64,000 nucleotides of DNA from Alistipes sp. (GCA_017465605.1 JAFTVW010000007.1:62001-126000); one strand, 5' to 3'; shown: positions 8,096 through 16,504, numbered from the stretch's first letter. Numbers and translations: made by a program. Notes: generated from the sequence alone by a model not told the origin.

Positions 8096-10702
8096 TTAAG
8101 GCGTTGTAGAAGTACAATCGTTACATTTCTCTGTCAATGCTACATTATTGCCGATTTTCGGATATCCGTTTGTGGCGTTTTCTGCATTGTTATCCACGCA
8201 GCAACTGCAAACTTCGGGTTTGTAAGTTCCCTCAGTCTCTAAATAACCAACAACTCCGCCTAAATATTGATCATTTATATAATAACCAACTTTCTCTTGT
8301 GGTGTCGGTACGATAATTTGTCCTGTATTTGCGCAATCGTATATTCTATCAACTCTTATAGGCTCTTCTGCATCAAGTCCTGAATTTATCTCAGATGGAG
8401 CAACGCCGCAGCATATTCCCGATATTCCTCCAACTGCTGACGCATCAAACACCTTAGCAACATCGGTCAAACTACCATTATTTGTACATTTGTAAACGCT
8501 TGCCCAACCAGCATTAGTCCTGCCTATAATACCACCCATACTTGAAACTCTGCACATTGTTGAACCCTTAGCGTCAATATTGCCAGTATTTTCGCAATCG
8601 TGTACAAGATTGTGACCATCAAGCAATTCTCCGATTATGCCTCCTACATATTGCTCATCGGCTTCATCAGCGCCATTAATTTGACCAGCGTTATTGCACC
8701 CACTCATCGTGGTTGTTATATCGGGATCATTCTTCATAAAATACCACGGGCTATCGTGAGAATCACCCGTAACCCAACCAGCGATACCACCAACAGCTGA
8801 TAGAGAGCACCCATTGCACGCGGTAATAGTAGCATATGAGGTATTGGTACAGTTAACAATATCCGTCATCCAGTGTGTTCCAATAATACCTCCTGTCATT
8901 CCATATCCAGTTGCATAACCGCCACTAACAACTCCGCTATTTGTACAGTCCTCAATGCGCGAGTCACGTTGGACTGGATTTGTAGCACTATCCGCTACAT
9001 CGGTCAAATTACCTATAATGCCGCCAATTCGAGAATTGAGATTTGAAGTATCAGTAGTGCCTGAAATAGTTCCTGAATTACTACAATTGGTAACTATTAT
9101 ACCACTACCTATTCGTCTTGCGCCGTGTCCGAAAATTCCACCAGCAAGGCTTACACCTCCAATTGTGCCACTGCTTGTTACTTTGCAAGCGGTGATATTG
9201 CCAGTATTATGGCAATTGACAAATTTGCCGTCGGCAACTATTCCTGCTATGCCACCTGCTGACGACCAACCACTGGCACCGTTTATCAGGTTAGTGCCTT
9301 GAACTGTTGCGTTATTAGTAGAGTTGGTGATTGTTCCTGCGTTAAGACCTGCAATACCACCTACTCCGACAGCTAATGCATCTCCAGAGGTAATAGCGTT
9401 ACTTGTAATACTACCTTCACTTGTGCAATTATCAATTGTGCCAAGATTTGCACCGACAACACCTCCCGCAAGGCTGCCCGTCTCACCCATCATCTCGGTT
9501 AGTGCGCCACTTCCCACAACTTGGACATCTACATTGAGATTTTTTACCACTCCTGCATTTTGACAAACAAAACCAATGATAGGTTGTAGATTGCCAGCCA
9601 CTGCATAAAGCTTTCCCGTAATTTCATGATTAGCACCATCAAGGATATCAGTGAAAGCTTTTGCAAGTGCAAATGTCCACGGATCGGCAGCAGAACTATC
9701 GATATTAATATCAGTTGCCAATTTATAATATTGTGGACTGCTTAGGTTTTCATCATTATAATATGTAACCAACCACTGCAAATCCTCAGCTGATGTGATA
9801 AGATATGGATCTTCCGCTGTGCCTTCACCAATAATGTCTTCTGATTCAGTTGCGGTAGTCTCGCTATTATATTCAGCAGCAGAGGATTCATTAAGCGTAA
9901 TCGCTGCATTGTAGAATGTTCCCGCCTCGATGTCCTTCGATGGAGTAAGCGTGCCATTATAACTTGCCGAGGTTGTAGTAACCGCAAAATTAATATTCGT
10001 GTCTTTTGCGGTTGCAGGAATATTTAGATATATTACATCTTGGTCGTCTGTTTCTTTATTAATAGTTATATTGCCTGTACGCGGTTCACCGTCAGAGAAT
10101 AAAATCTGATTTTGTACACCGCTTACAACAACTCGACGAATTTGGCTTGCGTTAATATAATTTTCTTCACCATTTATCTTAAAGTGGAGCTTGATAATAG
10201 CCGTCATGTGAGTTGTGAATTCTACATTAGCAATTTCGCTCAATGTGCCCGTATATGTGCCGCACATTCTAATCTTGCTATTGTCGAGCGTTCCGTTTTG
10301 TACAGATAGGTCAAGAGCATTTGCCGAAGGATATACAACTCTGTATTCCCCTTCCGCTTGACCAGCTGCATTGGTGAGCTTTCCGACAAACTTATTAGAC
10401 TTATCTTCTGTATTCTCTGTCTGTTCGAATTCGGCTACGACATTGTTGTTTGCATCAATCACATCAAAAGTCTCGCCCGTGTTCTCCCAAGCAAGATTGA
10501 TTGTGGTAGTGGTAGATTCTCCATCAGTTACAGCCTCCATCGTAACGCGAGAAGCAGCATCTTTGGCAATATCAGCAGTTACATATAGCAATTGCGATTT
10601 TGTTGATTCTAATTCAGATTCAATATCGGTTTTAGTACACGATGAGACTAAAACCATTGCAAGCAAGGTTGCTAATGAAATAATAGTATTATTTGTTCTC
10701 AT
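8096..10702 (-). CDS. Fimbrillin-like surface lipoprotein with GLUG repeats
   Basis: An 868-residue exported lipoprotein with lipobox LVSSC and acyl-Cys22. Residues about 35-270 resemble Bacteroidales fimbrillin/Mfa-type N-domains. A Ser/Glu-rich linker follows, then ITSAEDLQWLVTYYND, the usual lead-in to GLUG repeats. Roughly ten or eleven repeats of the form GGI-x-G ... I-x-(N/D)C-x-N-x-G-x-I-x-G cover most of the C-terminal half, predicting a long beta-solenoid. The protein is probably displayed on the cell surface, as an adhesin or fimbrial tip/stalk component (inference). Two mini-ORFs lie directly upstream on the same strand and a strong terminator follows. Confidence 0.8.
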   Translation of the reverse strand: MRTNNTIISLATLLAMVLVSSCTKTDIESELESTKSQLLYVTADIAKDAASRVTMEAVTDGESTTTTINLAWENTGETFDVIDANNNVVAEFEQTENTEDKSNKFVGKLTNAAGQAEGEYRVVYPSANALDLSVQNGTLDNSKIRMCGTYTGTLSEIANVEFTTHMTAIIKLHFKINGEENYINASQIRRVVVSGVQNQILFSDGEPRTGNITINKETDDQDVIYLNIPATAKDTNINFAVTTTSASYNGTLTPSKDIEAGTFYNAAITLNESSAAEYNSETTATESEDIIGEGTAEDPYLITSAEDLQWLVTYYNDENLSSPQYYKLATDINIDSSAADPWTFALAKAFTDILDGANHEITGKLYAVAGNLQPIIGFVCQNAGVVKNLNVDVQVVGSGALTEMMGETGSLAGGVVGANLGTIDNCTSEGSITSNAITSGDALAVGVGGIAGLNAGTITNSTNNATVQGTNLINGASGWSSAGGIAGIVADGKFVNCHNTGNITACKVTSSGTIGGVSLAGGIFGHGARRIGSGIIVTNCSNSGTISGTTDTSNLNSRIGGIIGNLTDVADSATNPVQRDSRIEDCTNSGVVSGGYATGYGMTGGIIGTHWMTDIVNCTNTSYATITACNGCSLSAVGGIAGWVTGDSHDSPWYFMKNDPDITTTMSGCNNAGQINGADEADEQYVGGIIGELLDGHNLVHDCENTGNIDAKGSTMCRVSSMGGIIGRTNAGWASVYKCTNNGSLTDVAKVFDASAVGGISGICCGVAPSEINSGLDAEEPIRVDRIYDCANTGQIIVPTPQEKVGYYINDQYLGGVVGYLETEGTYKPEVCSCCVDNNAENATNGYPKIGNNVALTEKCNDCTSTTP

Positions 10703-10719
10703 AATTGTAACAGCTTAAA

Positions 10720-10839
10720 TTATAACCAATCACCATAATCAAAACCAATCGGCTCAGGGTCTCCGCTTCCTGCAAAACCTTTTTCGACTACTACTTCATA
10801 TATCTCCACTGTGGGGGATAGATACTTTTGTTTCTCCAT
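10720..10839 (-). CDS. 39-aa mini-protein upstream of the GLUG lipoprotein
   Basis: ATG at 10839, TAA ending at 10720, 39 residues beginning MEKQKYLSPTVEIYEV and ending in FDYGDWL. It has no signal peptide or membrane segment and is acidic. It ends 17 bases before the lipoprotein ATG. The pattern, a short basic start, a Y-x-x-P-x-V-x-(I/V) strand, a GFAGSG turn and a Trp near the end, is like short hypothetical peptides I recall next to fimbrillin-type genes in Bacteroidales. Function is unknown. Support is the coding-like composition and the tight position ahead of the lipoprotein. Confidence 0.6.
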   Translation of the reverse strand: MEKQKYLSPTVEIYEVVVEKGFAGSGDPEPIGFDYGDWL

Positions 10840-10873
10840 AATGTATGTTGTTTTTTTGATACTATAATAAAAT

Positions 10874-10918
10874 AAGGAAGTCATCATACACCCTTAAACG
10901 AATGTTGATAACTTCCTT
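10874..10918 (-). other. 13-bp RNA hairpin between the two mini-ORFs
   Basis: Arms AAGGAAGTCATCA (10874-10886) and TGATAACTTCCTT (10906-10918) pair over 13 positions with one G-U wobble in the minus-strand RNA. The loop is 19 bases. It is followed on the minus strand by ATTTTATTATAG, a weak U-rich tail. It could be a partial terminator (attenuator) or an mRNA-processing/stabilising stem ahead of the 39-aa ORF. Confidence 0.6.
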
Positions 10919-10952
10919 GTTATAATAATTTTTGATTTAAGTGCTTTATAAC

Positions 10953-11063
10953 CTATTGATATACAATAAATTCCCCCCCCCAAGAAGCTGGCTTGTTAGA
11001 AGCTGGGTATGGGTTGGTACAATAAGCGATATCGGGTATTATATGCTTATAAGTAGTTTTCAT
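10953..11063 (-). CDS. 36-aa mini-ORF containing a G9 tract
   Basis: ATG at 11063, TAG ending at 10953, 36 residues starting MKTTYKHIIPDIAYC, continuing through a Pro/Ala/Ser stretch and ending GEFIVYQ. Codons for Trp-Gly-Gly-Glu contain a run of nine G (plus-strand C 10973-10981). The promoter -7 box ends only five bases before the ATG, so translation would be nearly leaderless. Its start (Y-K-x-I-x-P-D-I) resembles the start of the 39-aa ORF. It could be a real peptide, a leader peptide or a chance ORF. Confidence 0.45.
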   Translation of the reverse strand: MKTTYKHIIPDIAYCTNPYPASNKPASWGGEFIVYQ

Positions 11064-11068
11064 ATACC

Positions 11069-11099
11069 CAAAATTACAAATTAGTTGTTACATAGCAAA
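11069..11099 (-). promoter_or_regulatory. Promoter of the mini-ORF/GLUG lipoprotein unit
   Basis: On the minus strand TTTG (11096-11099) and TAATTTTG (11069-11076) are separated by exactly 19 bases, a textbook Bacteroidetes promoter. Transcription would begin at or next to the ATG of the 36-aa ORF and give about 220 bases of leader before the 39-aa ORF. Confidence 0.75.
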
Positions 11100-11174
11100 G
11101 GAAATATGGCATTTTTTGACAATTAGGTATGTTATTTTTGGTTAAAAGGCGGTGTTTATTGGTCAAAATAGAAT

Positions 11175-11212
11175 AAAAAAGAGGAGAAAATTATTTCTAA
11201 TCTTCTCCCCTC
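11175..11212 (-). terminator. Terminator of tRNA-Gln
   Basis: On the minus strand a stem AGGGGAGAA / TTCTCCTCT (one G-U) is followed by TTTTTTATTC, a few bases after the tRNA 3' end. Confidence 0.75.
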
Positions 11213-11218
11213 TCTTGG

Positions 11219-11290
11219 TTGAGCTACCGAGATTCGAACTCAGAATAACAGAACCAAAATCTGCTGTGTTACCGTTACACCATAGCTCAA
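11219..11290 (-). tRNA. tRNA-Gln (anticodon UUG)
   Basis: A 72-base cloverleaf. The acceptor arms TTGAGCT / AGCTCAA pair over 7 bp. The D-arm region is GGTGTAACGGTAAC. The anticodon stem GCAGA / TCTGT encloses loop TTTTGGT with anticodon TTG. The T-arm is CTGAG-TTCGAAT-CTCGG. CCA is not encoded. It stands alone, with a terminator right behind it. Confidence 0.93.
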
Positions 11291-11395
11291 TCATTTGCTC
11301 GTAAGCGCGACAAAAGTAATGTAAAAAAATCAATCAGCAAAATTTTGTGGCAATAATTTTCGCTCATAGTGGGCAATGTTGCCCGTTAGATAGCA

Positions 11396-11427
11396 AAACG
11401 GTACCGACTTACGAGCCGATACCGTTT
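11396..11427 (-). terminator. Terminator of the GH127 operon
   Basis: Arms AAACGGTA and TACCGTTT with further partial pairing (CCGAC / GCCGA) inside, lying 20 bases after the stop of the SGNH gene. On the minus strand the tail is TTTTGC. Confidence 0.6.
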
Positions 11428-11447
11428 AGTTGAAAGTTAGCGATGGC

Positions 11448-13169
11448 CTATTTCAAAAAGTCATCAACGATGCGTGCATATCCCTTGTTGTTGGGGTGAA
11501 GACCATCGGTGAAGAGACTCTCGTCGATTTTGCCGTTTTCGAGCAACATCTTCACGCCCGGATTGGCATAGTCATAACCCTCCTGCTTTGCCATAGCCTC
11601 AATCAGTCGGTTAATCTCCTCTACTCGTTGCTCCATATTACGACGTGGCAGAATTCCCATAACCAAAATTCGTGCCTTCGGCTGGCGAACTTGTATTGCA
11701 TCGAGCAGGAATCTAATACCCTCCACGATGTCGATATTAGTGTCAATCCCCAAGTTGTTTGTTCCAATCTTAACCACAATCTTCTCGGGTGAACAGTTGT
11801 CCAACGCACCGTGATATACTCTCCACAATACATTTTCGATTCTGTCCCAGCCACAACCCATACCGACAAAATCTTTGGCCATCTTGTCATTCCAAACCTT
11901 AGTGCCGAGGTTGATGCTCGCCTCGCCCCAATTATGGATAATCGAATTGCCAATTACAAGGGCCTTTGGCTGACGCTCCTGAACCTGCTTAACCAAATTG
12001 TAATGGCGTGCGCGCCACTCATAGCCTGCCGAGCGACGTTGAGTTACAGGGCGTGTAGTACTCCTATCTCCAATTGGGATATTCAATATTTGGCGAACTT
12101 TTCTCTCAACCGATGCAGCCTGCTCTGCCATACCCTTATCTGTTAGGTGAACGTAGTCAACTGTTGATTCGGGCGATACACCCAATTCGCTTTGATACAT
12201 ATAATAAACGCCTTTCACACCCTCGCGGAGGAGTTTTTCGTAAGCGCGACGGTTTGCTTCGTTACCCTTTTGAGATTTTTCGCGACTGCTATCGTTTGTT
12301 CGTGCGTGAGCGTATCCTACGTGTTCAATGAGCAGAATAGGTGCGGAATGTTTTTCGCGAAGAGCCTTTACTGCATTGTAAACACGTTGCTCAATATCGT
12401 CAAGTCCAAGCATATTGGGAATACAGTCGAGGATATATAGGCGGGCATCAATCTCGTTAATAAGATTGATAACCTCCTTCTCCATCTTTCCGTTACCCGA
12501 AAAACCGAGATTAATAACAGGATAATCCAACGAGCGTTGCATAATTGTACCCCACGTCATCGAAGGACGTGATGCGCAGCCACCCTGCGCAATCGATGTG
12601 CCGTATAGCACAATTGGCTTTTCGGTTGATGCGGGGATAAAACTAAACGCACTATTCTCGTCAACTCCAATCTGCAAAGATGTTACGCCGTTGTATAGCG
12701 GTAGGAATACTCTGTACTCGTAGCCCTTGTTGTTAAAGCCATTTTTGGTGGGGAGGTCTTTGTATGTGAAACTCACATTCTCCTTGCCAAACGAATATTT
12801 GCCAAAACAGAAATCCCAATTGCCATTAGGGCCTACACGATACATATCAACACCCGATACACCCGTAGAAGGCATATGAGGCATTGCATACGACTTGCTT
12901 GTTGTGGTGTATTTTACCTCAATCGAAGGTGAATTTGTGTAGAAACTAATGTAAAGACCTGCCGAGTTGCGAGATAACCCCCACACAGCTGGTGGAATAA
13001 CTCCCTCGGCGCGTGCAGGAAAACGCACATAGCTCTTACCTATCTCGTTGGTGTATGCTTGATTTTGAATAACGCTATATTCAGCCTCGGCGGGATTATA
13101 CCATTTGGTTTGAGCCGTTGTCGATGCCCACGCAACGACCAATGTCAATACCAATAATAATCTTTTCAT
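11448..13169 (-). CDS. Secreted double-domain SGNH/GDSL hydrolase
   Basis: A 573-residue exported protein (signal peptide 1-19). A beta-rich N-terminal domain is followed by two SGNH hydrolase domains. The first has VLYGTSIAQGG with Ser192 and DYVHLTDKG (catalytic Asp/His). The second has VIGNSIIHNWGE (Ser), KIGTNNLG (the Asn block) and DGLHPNNKG (Asp/His). Both active sites look intact. Such tandem proteins are typical carbohydrate esterases of Bacteroidetes that deacylate plant or host glycans. It is the last gene of an operon with GH127 and an FlK-like thioesterase, 7 bases after the latter, which fits a glycan-trimming role. Confidence 0.82.
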   Translation of the reverse strand: MKRLLLVLTLVVAWASTTAQTKWYNPAEAEYSVIQNQAYTNEIGKSYVRFPARAEGVIPPAVWGLSRNSAGLYISFYTNSPSIEVKYTTTSKSYAMPHMPSTGVSGVDMYRVGPNGNWDFCFGKYSFGKENVSFTYKDLPTKNGFNNKGYEYRVFLPLYNGVTSLQIGVDENSAFSFIPASTEKPIVLYGTSIAQGGCASRPSMTWGTIMQRSLDYPVINLGFSGNGKMEKEVINLINEIDARLYILDCIPNMLGLDDIEQRVYNAVKALREKHSAPILLIEHVGYAHARTNDSSREKSQKGNEANRRAYEKLLREGVKGVYYMYQSELGVSPESTVDYVHLTDKGMAEQAASVERKVRQILNIPIGDRSTTRPVTQRRSAGYEWRARHYNLVKQVQERQPKALVIGNSIIHNWGEASINLGTKVWNDKMAKDFVGMGCGWDRIENVLWRVYHGALDNCSPEKIVVKIGTNNLGIDTNIDIVEGIRFLLDAIQVRQPKARILVMGILPRRNMEQRVEEINRLIEAMAKQEGYDYANPGVKMLLENGKIDESLFTDGLHPNNKGYARIVDDFLK

Positions 13170-13176
13170 AATTGCA

Positions 13177-13551
13177 TTATTTAACTTTGCTTAAAAATCT
13201 TTCGCGGTCAACCACAAATCGGGTGTGATTACCCTCGCCTATTACACCTTGCTCGTCCCACGCCTTAACCTTGAATGATAGCTTTCGGCCCTCTGCTGAA
13301 ATTAACTCAGCAGAGGCCGTAATGGTAGCCCCGATGGGCGATGCCTTTATGTGAGATGTGGCCATCTCAATACCCACCGTTGATGCTCCCTCGTCTAAGT
13401 GTGGAGCTACTGCCATCATCGCCGCATTCTCCATAAGAGCTATCATAGCTGGTGTGGCAAAAACCTCCATATCACCCGAACCGAGCGTGTTAGCCGTATT
13501 AGTCGTACTTACAACGGTCTGGCTTTCGTGTTTTAATCCAACTTCAATCAT
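13177..13551 (-). CDS. FlK-like hot-dog thioesterase
   Basis: I chose the ATG at 13551 (124 aa), 10 bases after the GH127 stop, over a TTG two codons earlier. It matches the fluoroacetyl-CoA thioesterase-like hot-dog family: GSGDMEVFATPAMIALMENAA contains the conserved TP and the active-site Glu, and SHIKASPIGATI carries the conserved His. It probably hydrolyses a short acyl-CoA. Actual fluoroacetyl-CoA specificity is not implied. Its place between a secreted arabinofuranosidase and a secreted esterase is odd for a cytoplasmic enzyme. Confidence 0.78.
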   Translation of the reverse strand: MIEVGLKHESQTVVSTTNTANTLGSGDMEVFATPAMIALMENAAMMAVAPHLDEGASTVGIEMATSHIKASPIGATITASAELISAEGRKLSFKVKAWDEQGVIGEGNHTRFVVDRERFLSKVK

Positions 13552-13561
13552 AGCCAAACGT

Positions 13562-16045
13562 TTACTCTACTGTTAACTCCAAAATTCCAACAGTTGAATC
13601 ACTCTTTGGCGTGATGTTCAGGCGCAACGCATCGGCTGTTATGGCTGATGCAGGGTGAACCATATTGAATTGGTTTGTTGCTACGCCAAATGAATCGGTG
13701 ATGTAAGGAGTGTATTTGTGCCATTTGCCCTCTGAGCGATACTCCATATCCCACTCAACGGGAGGTTGTACACCACCCTTGTCGTCATACCAATACACCG
13801 ATACACTCTCGATTGGTTGTGCCTTCTTCAAGGCAATCTCTACCTGCTGCTTCTTGCCCTTCTCAGGCCAGCTTGTCCAACGTGGAATTGAGCGGTCTGC
13901 AGAACTTGAAGGACGCTTACCGTCGGCTATGGCATATACATCATCACCTGAGAAGGTGTGTGTGGCTTTTACATCTTTGATATTGCCAACCGTACGAACA
14001 AGTGATAAACGGGCTGTCTCGGCATCACGACCAAACCATACGTTCATAGCCTTGTCACCACGATTATCCCAAGCATAATATGGAACCAATGTGAGAGTTG
14101 CCAAAGCCTCACTCTCATCAACCGCAGCCTTTGTCTCGATTGAGATTGTAGGGATACCCTTCATAATGCCATCGGTGAACTTGCTAACCTTGCTCTGCTT
14201 TTGTGCTGCCTCTGGGATAAAGTATGTAGATACCTGATGCTCGTTGTCGGCAGTCTCGGCACAGAATACCAATGGGCCACGAGTTACACATACTCGGTTG
14301 CTGTCGGCCTTAACCAACTCGTGTGCTACGTTGTAACGCACAGGCATAGGTAGAGTGAGTTCTACCTTATCACCAGCCGACCATTTACGCTGAATAGGCA
14401 AATATCCATCTACAACATTACTACGTACCTTGCGACCATTGACCTTTGCAATAGCCTTGTTGTTCACGCCATCGGCATATTTATACAAATCGCCCGATAC
14501 AAATCTGTCGCTCGTACACCAGCTTGGAATACGCAACCACAAAGTGAACTCTTCGCCATTGTTTGCAGGGGTTAACTCAAATGTTACATCTCCCTCGAAT
14601 GGATATTCAGTCTTTTGGGTAATCTTTACATTGCCCGCCTCCAAAGGTATCTCTGTTGAGCTTCCTGCATAGAGAGAGCAGAAGATATCATCGTTGGTGT
14701 GAGAGTAAATCATACCTGAAATCTGAGGTATCAGTCGAGCCAAATTCGACGGACAGCAAGCGGTGCTAAACCACGGTGAACGGCCGAGGTGTCCGTGATT
14801 GAATGCTTTGCGACCATCGGCCTCCAAAGGATTTACATAGAAGAAACGGTTTCCTTCGAGATTTACACCCGCCAATACATTATTATACAATGCAACCTCA
14901 GCAACGTCAACATATTTTGCATCACCCGACATAAGGAACATTCTGTGGTTGAAGAATACGTTACCCACAGCCGAGCAAGTCTCGTCGTATGTATCCTTGT
15001 TGGGGAGTAGATAGTCGGGACCAAATCCCTCAATTCCCGGAACTGCTCCCAAACCACCTGTAATGTGCATCTTCTTGTCAACAATATCGTGCCAGATAGC
15101 CTCCAATGCCGGTTTGAGAGTCTCGTCACCTGTCATAGCAGCCACGTCGGCCATACCTGAGTAGAGGTATGTTGCACGAACAGCGTGACCTACTGCTGTG
15201 CGCTGCTCACGAACAGGCTGATGCTGCTGGGCATAGTTGTTGTCGCGTTTGTCATTACCCACGCCACGAATATCAATGAACTTCTTGGCCATATTCAAGT
15301 AGAGTGAATCGCCCGTTACGCGGAACATCTTTACCAACGCTAACTCAATCTCCTCGTGTCCGGGTGAAGTCATTACAGGCTTACCGTCGTTGTAGTTGGG
15401 GTCGCCCTCGAAGAATACCTTGTTTATGTGACGCGCACTCTTCTCTGCTACGTCCAACCATTTGCGTTTGCCCGTAGCCTGATAATATGCGATAGCACCC
15501 TCGTACATATGTCCCATATTGTATAACTCGTGGCTATGTGCAACGTGCTGATATGGGCGAGTACCCGCGCCACCATTGTTTCTTGCATAACGATACTTCT
15601 CGGCAACAGTGTGATGCTCGTATAGATAGCCGTCTTCTTTTTGAGCAGCGGCAATAATGTCGATAATATCGTCCATCTTCTTCTCCAATTCGGGGTCTTT
15701 CTCCAATGTGAGTAGGTATGCAGCACCCTCCATAACTTTGAAGAGGTCTGATGCTACATAGTAAGGCCATTTGAGCAGTGGCTCAATCTTCTCGCCACGC
15801 AAGTAAGCTCCCGTGCGTCGCAGATTCTCAACCGCAGGCTCGGTCTTTTCGAGCGAGAATGGAACAAGTGTCTTTTTCTGTGTTTTCAGACGAGGCAACC
15901 AAAATTCGTCCTCCAATGTAACCTGCTGGAAAGGTACGGGGGCCAGGGTCTCCTCGACCTTTGCAGGAGTAGTGTCGCTACAAGCCATAAATGAACTTGT
16001 GGCCAATACGACCGTAGCCGAAATGAAAATAGATTTTTTTATCAT
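13562..16045 (-). CDS. GH127 beta-L-arabinofuranosidase-like lipoprotein
   Basis: An 827-residue exported lipoprotein (lipobox SSFMAC-S, acyl-Cys22). The DUF1680/GH127 (alpha/alpha)6 barrel begins at VTLEDEFWLPRLKTQ. The catalytic/zinc cysteines appear as DETCSAVGN near residue 357 and STACCPSN near 430, matching the Glu and Cys3 zinc-thiolate site known for HypBA1. A beta-sandwich follows, and the last 140 residues look like an added carbohydrate-binding or discoidin-type module. It is expected to release beta-L-arabinofuranose from plant glycoproteins or pectin side chains. It is first in an operon with the FlK-like thioesterase and the double SGNH hydrolase. Confidence 0.85.
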   Translation of the reverse strand: MIKKSIFISATVVLATSSFMACSDTTPAKVEETLAPVPFQQVTLEDEFWLPRLKTQKKTLVPFSLEKTEPAVENLRRTGAYLRGEKIEPLLKWPYYVASDLFKVMEGAAYLLTLEKDPELEKKMDDIIDIIAAAQKEDGYLYEHHTVAEKYRYARNNGGAGTRPYQHVAHSHELYNMGHMYEGAIAYYQATGKRKWLDVAEKSARHINKVFFEGDPNYNDGKPVMTSPGHEEIELALVKMFRVTGDSLYLNMAKKFIDIRGVGNDKRDNNYAQQHQPVREQRTAVGHAVRATYLYSGMADVAAMTGDETLKPALEAIWHDIVDKKMHITGGLGAVPGIEGFGPDYLLPNKDTYDETCSAVGNVFFNHRMFLMSGDAKYVDVAEVALYNNVLAGVNLEGNRFFYVNPLEADGRKAFNHGHLGRSPWFSTACCPSNLARLIPQISGMIYSHTNDDIFCSLYAGSSTEIPLEAGNVKITQKTEYPFEGDVTFELTPANNGEEFTLWLRIPSWCTSDRFVSGDLYKYADGVNNKAIAKVNGRKVRSNVVDGYLPIQRKWSAGDKVELTLPMPVRYNVAHELVKADSNRVCVTRGPLVFCAETADNEHQVSTYFIPEAAQKQSKVSKFTDGIMKGIPTISIETKAAVDESEALATLTLVPYYAWDNRGDKAMNVWFGRDAETARLSLVRTVGNIKDVKATHTFSGDDVYAIADGKRPSSSADRSIPRWTSWPEKGKKQQVEIALKKAQPIESVSVYWYDDKGGVQPPVEWDMEYRSEGKWHKYTPYITDSFGVATNQFNMVHPASAITADALRLNITPKSDSTVGILELTVE

Positions 16046-16062
16046 AGTTGTTTGATTTAATA

Positions 16063-16081
16063 GTCTAATTAGACAAAGTTA
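16063..16081 (-). promoter_or_regulatory. GH127 promoter with a palindromic operator candidate
   Basis: The -7 box TAACTTTG on the minus strand (16074-16081) abuts a perfect 12-base palindrome GTCTAATTAGAC (16063-16074) that would cover the transcription start. This placement suits a repressor site. Confidence 0.5.
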
Positions 16082-16146
16082 ATAAAATTTGCAAAATTAT
16101 ACAGCCATGAGGCTGAAATATTGTGTCGGGAGAATAACAAATCAAA

Positions 16147-16162
16147 TATTTTTGTAACTTTG
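16147..16162 (+). promoter_or_regulatory. -7 box(es) for the MazG-like gene
   Basis: TATTTTTG (16147-16154) and TAACTTTG (16155-16162) both match TAnnTTTG. The second is 21 bases before the ATG. Confidence 0.5.
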
Positions 16163-16183
16163 GATTGAATATAAAAGTCAATT

Positions 16184-16504
16184 ATGGAGATAAAAGAGTT
16201 ACAAACAAAGGTAGATGAGTGGATTCGCGAGTATGGAGTTCGTTATTTCAATGAGCTTACCAATATGACGATTCTAACCGAAGAGGTTGGTGAACTTGCC
16301 CGAGTGATGGCGCGACGTTATGGTGAGCAGTCATTCAAGGTGGGAGAGAAGGATAATCTCTCTGATGAGATGGCCGATGTGTTGTGGGTTTTGGTGTGTC
16401 TGGCCAACCAAACGGGAGTCGATTTGGAGAAGGCTATCGAATTGAATTTCAAGAAGAAAACCTTGCGCGATAAGGAGCGTCATATAGCTAATGATAAACT
16501 TTAA
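16184..16504 (+). CDS. MazG-like nucleotide pyrophosphohydrolase
   Basis: A 106-residue all-helical protein of the MazG/dUTPase-2 superfamily that splits NTPs or dNTPs to the monophosphate and PPi. The metal site EEVGE (33-37) and DEMAD (61-65) is intact. It has the size of single-domain house-cleaning MazG-like enzymes and is transcribed alone from its own promoter, or together with the GDPD gene 86 bases downstream. Confidence 0.85.
   Translation: MEIKELQTKVDEWIREYGVRYFNELTNMTILTEEVGELARVMARRYGEQSFKVGEKDNLSDEMADVLWVLVCLANQTGVDLEKAIELNFKKKTLRDKERHIANDKL

Noticed and set aside
8960..9560. Plus-strand Pro/Leu-rich open frames opposite the GLUG lipoprotein
   Set aside because: They are antisense readings of the repetitive GLUG codons, which explains their regular composition.
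10973..10981. The GGEF letters in the 36-aa ORF as a diguanylate-cyclase signature
   Set aside because: The letters arise from the G9 tract in a 36-residue peptide with no room for a GGDEF domain.
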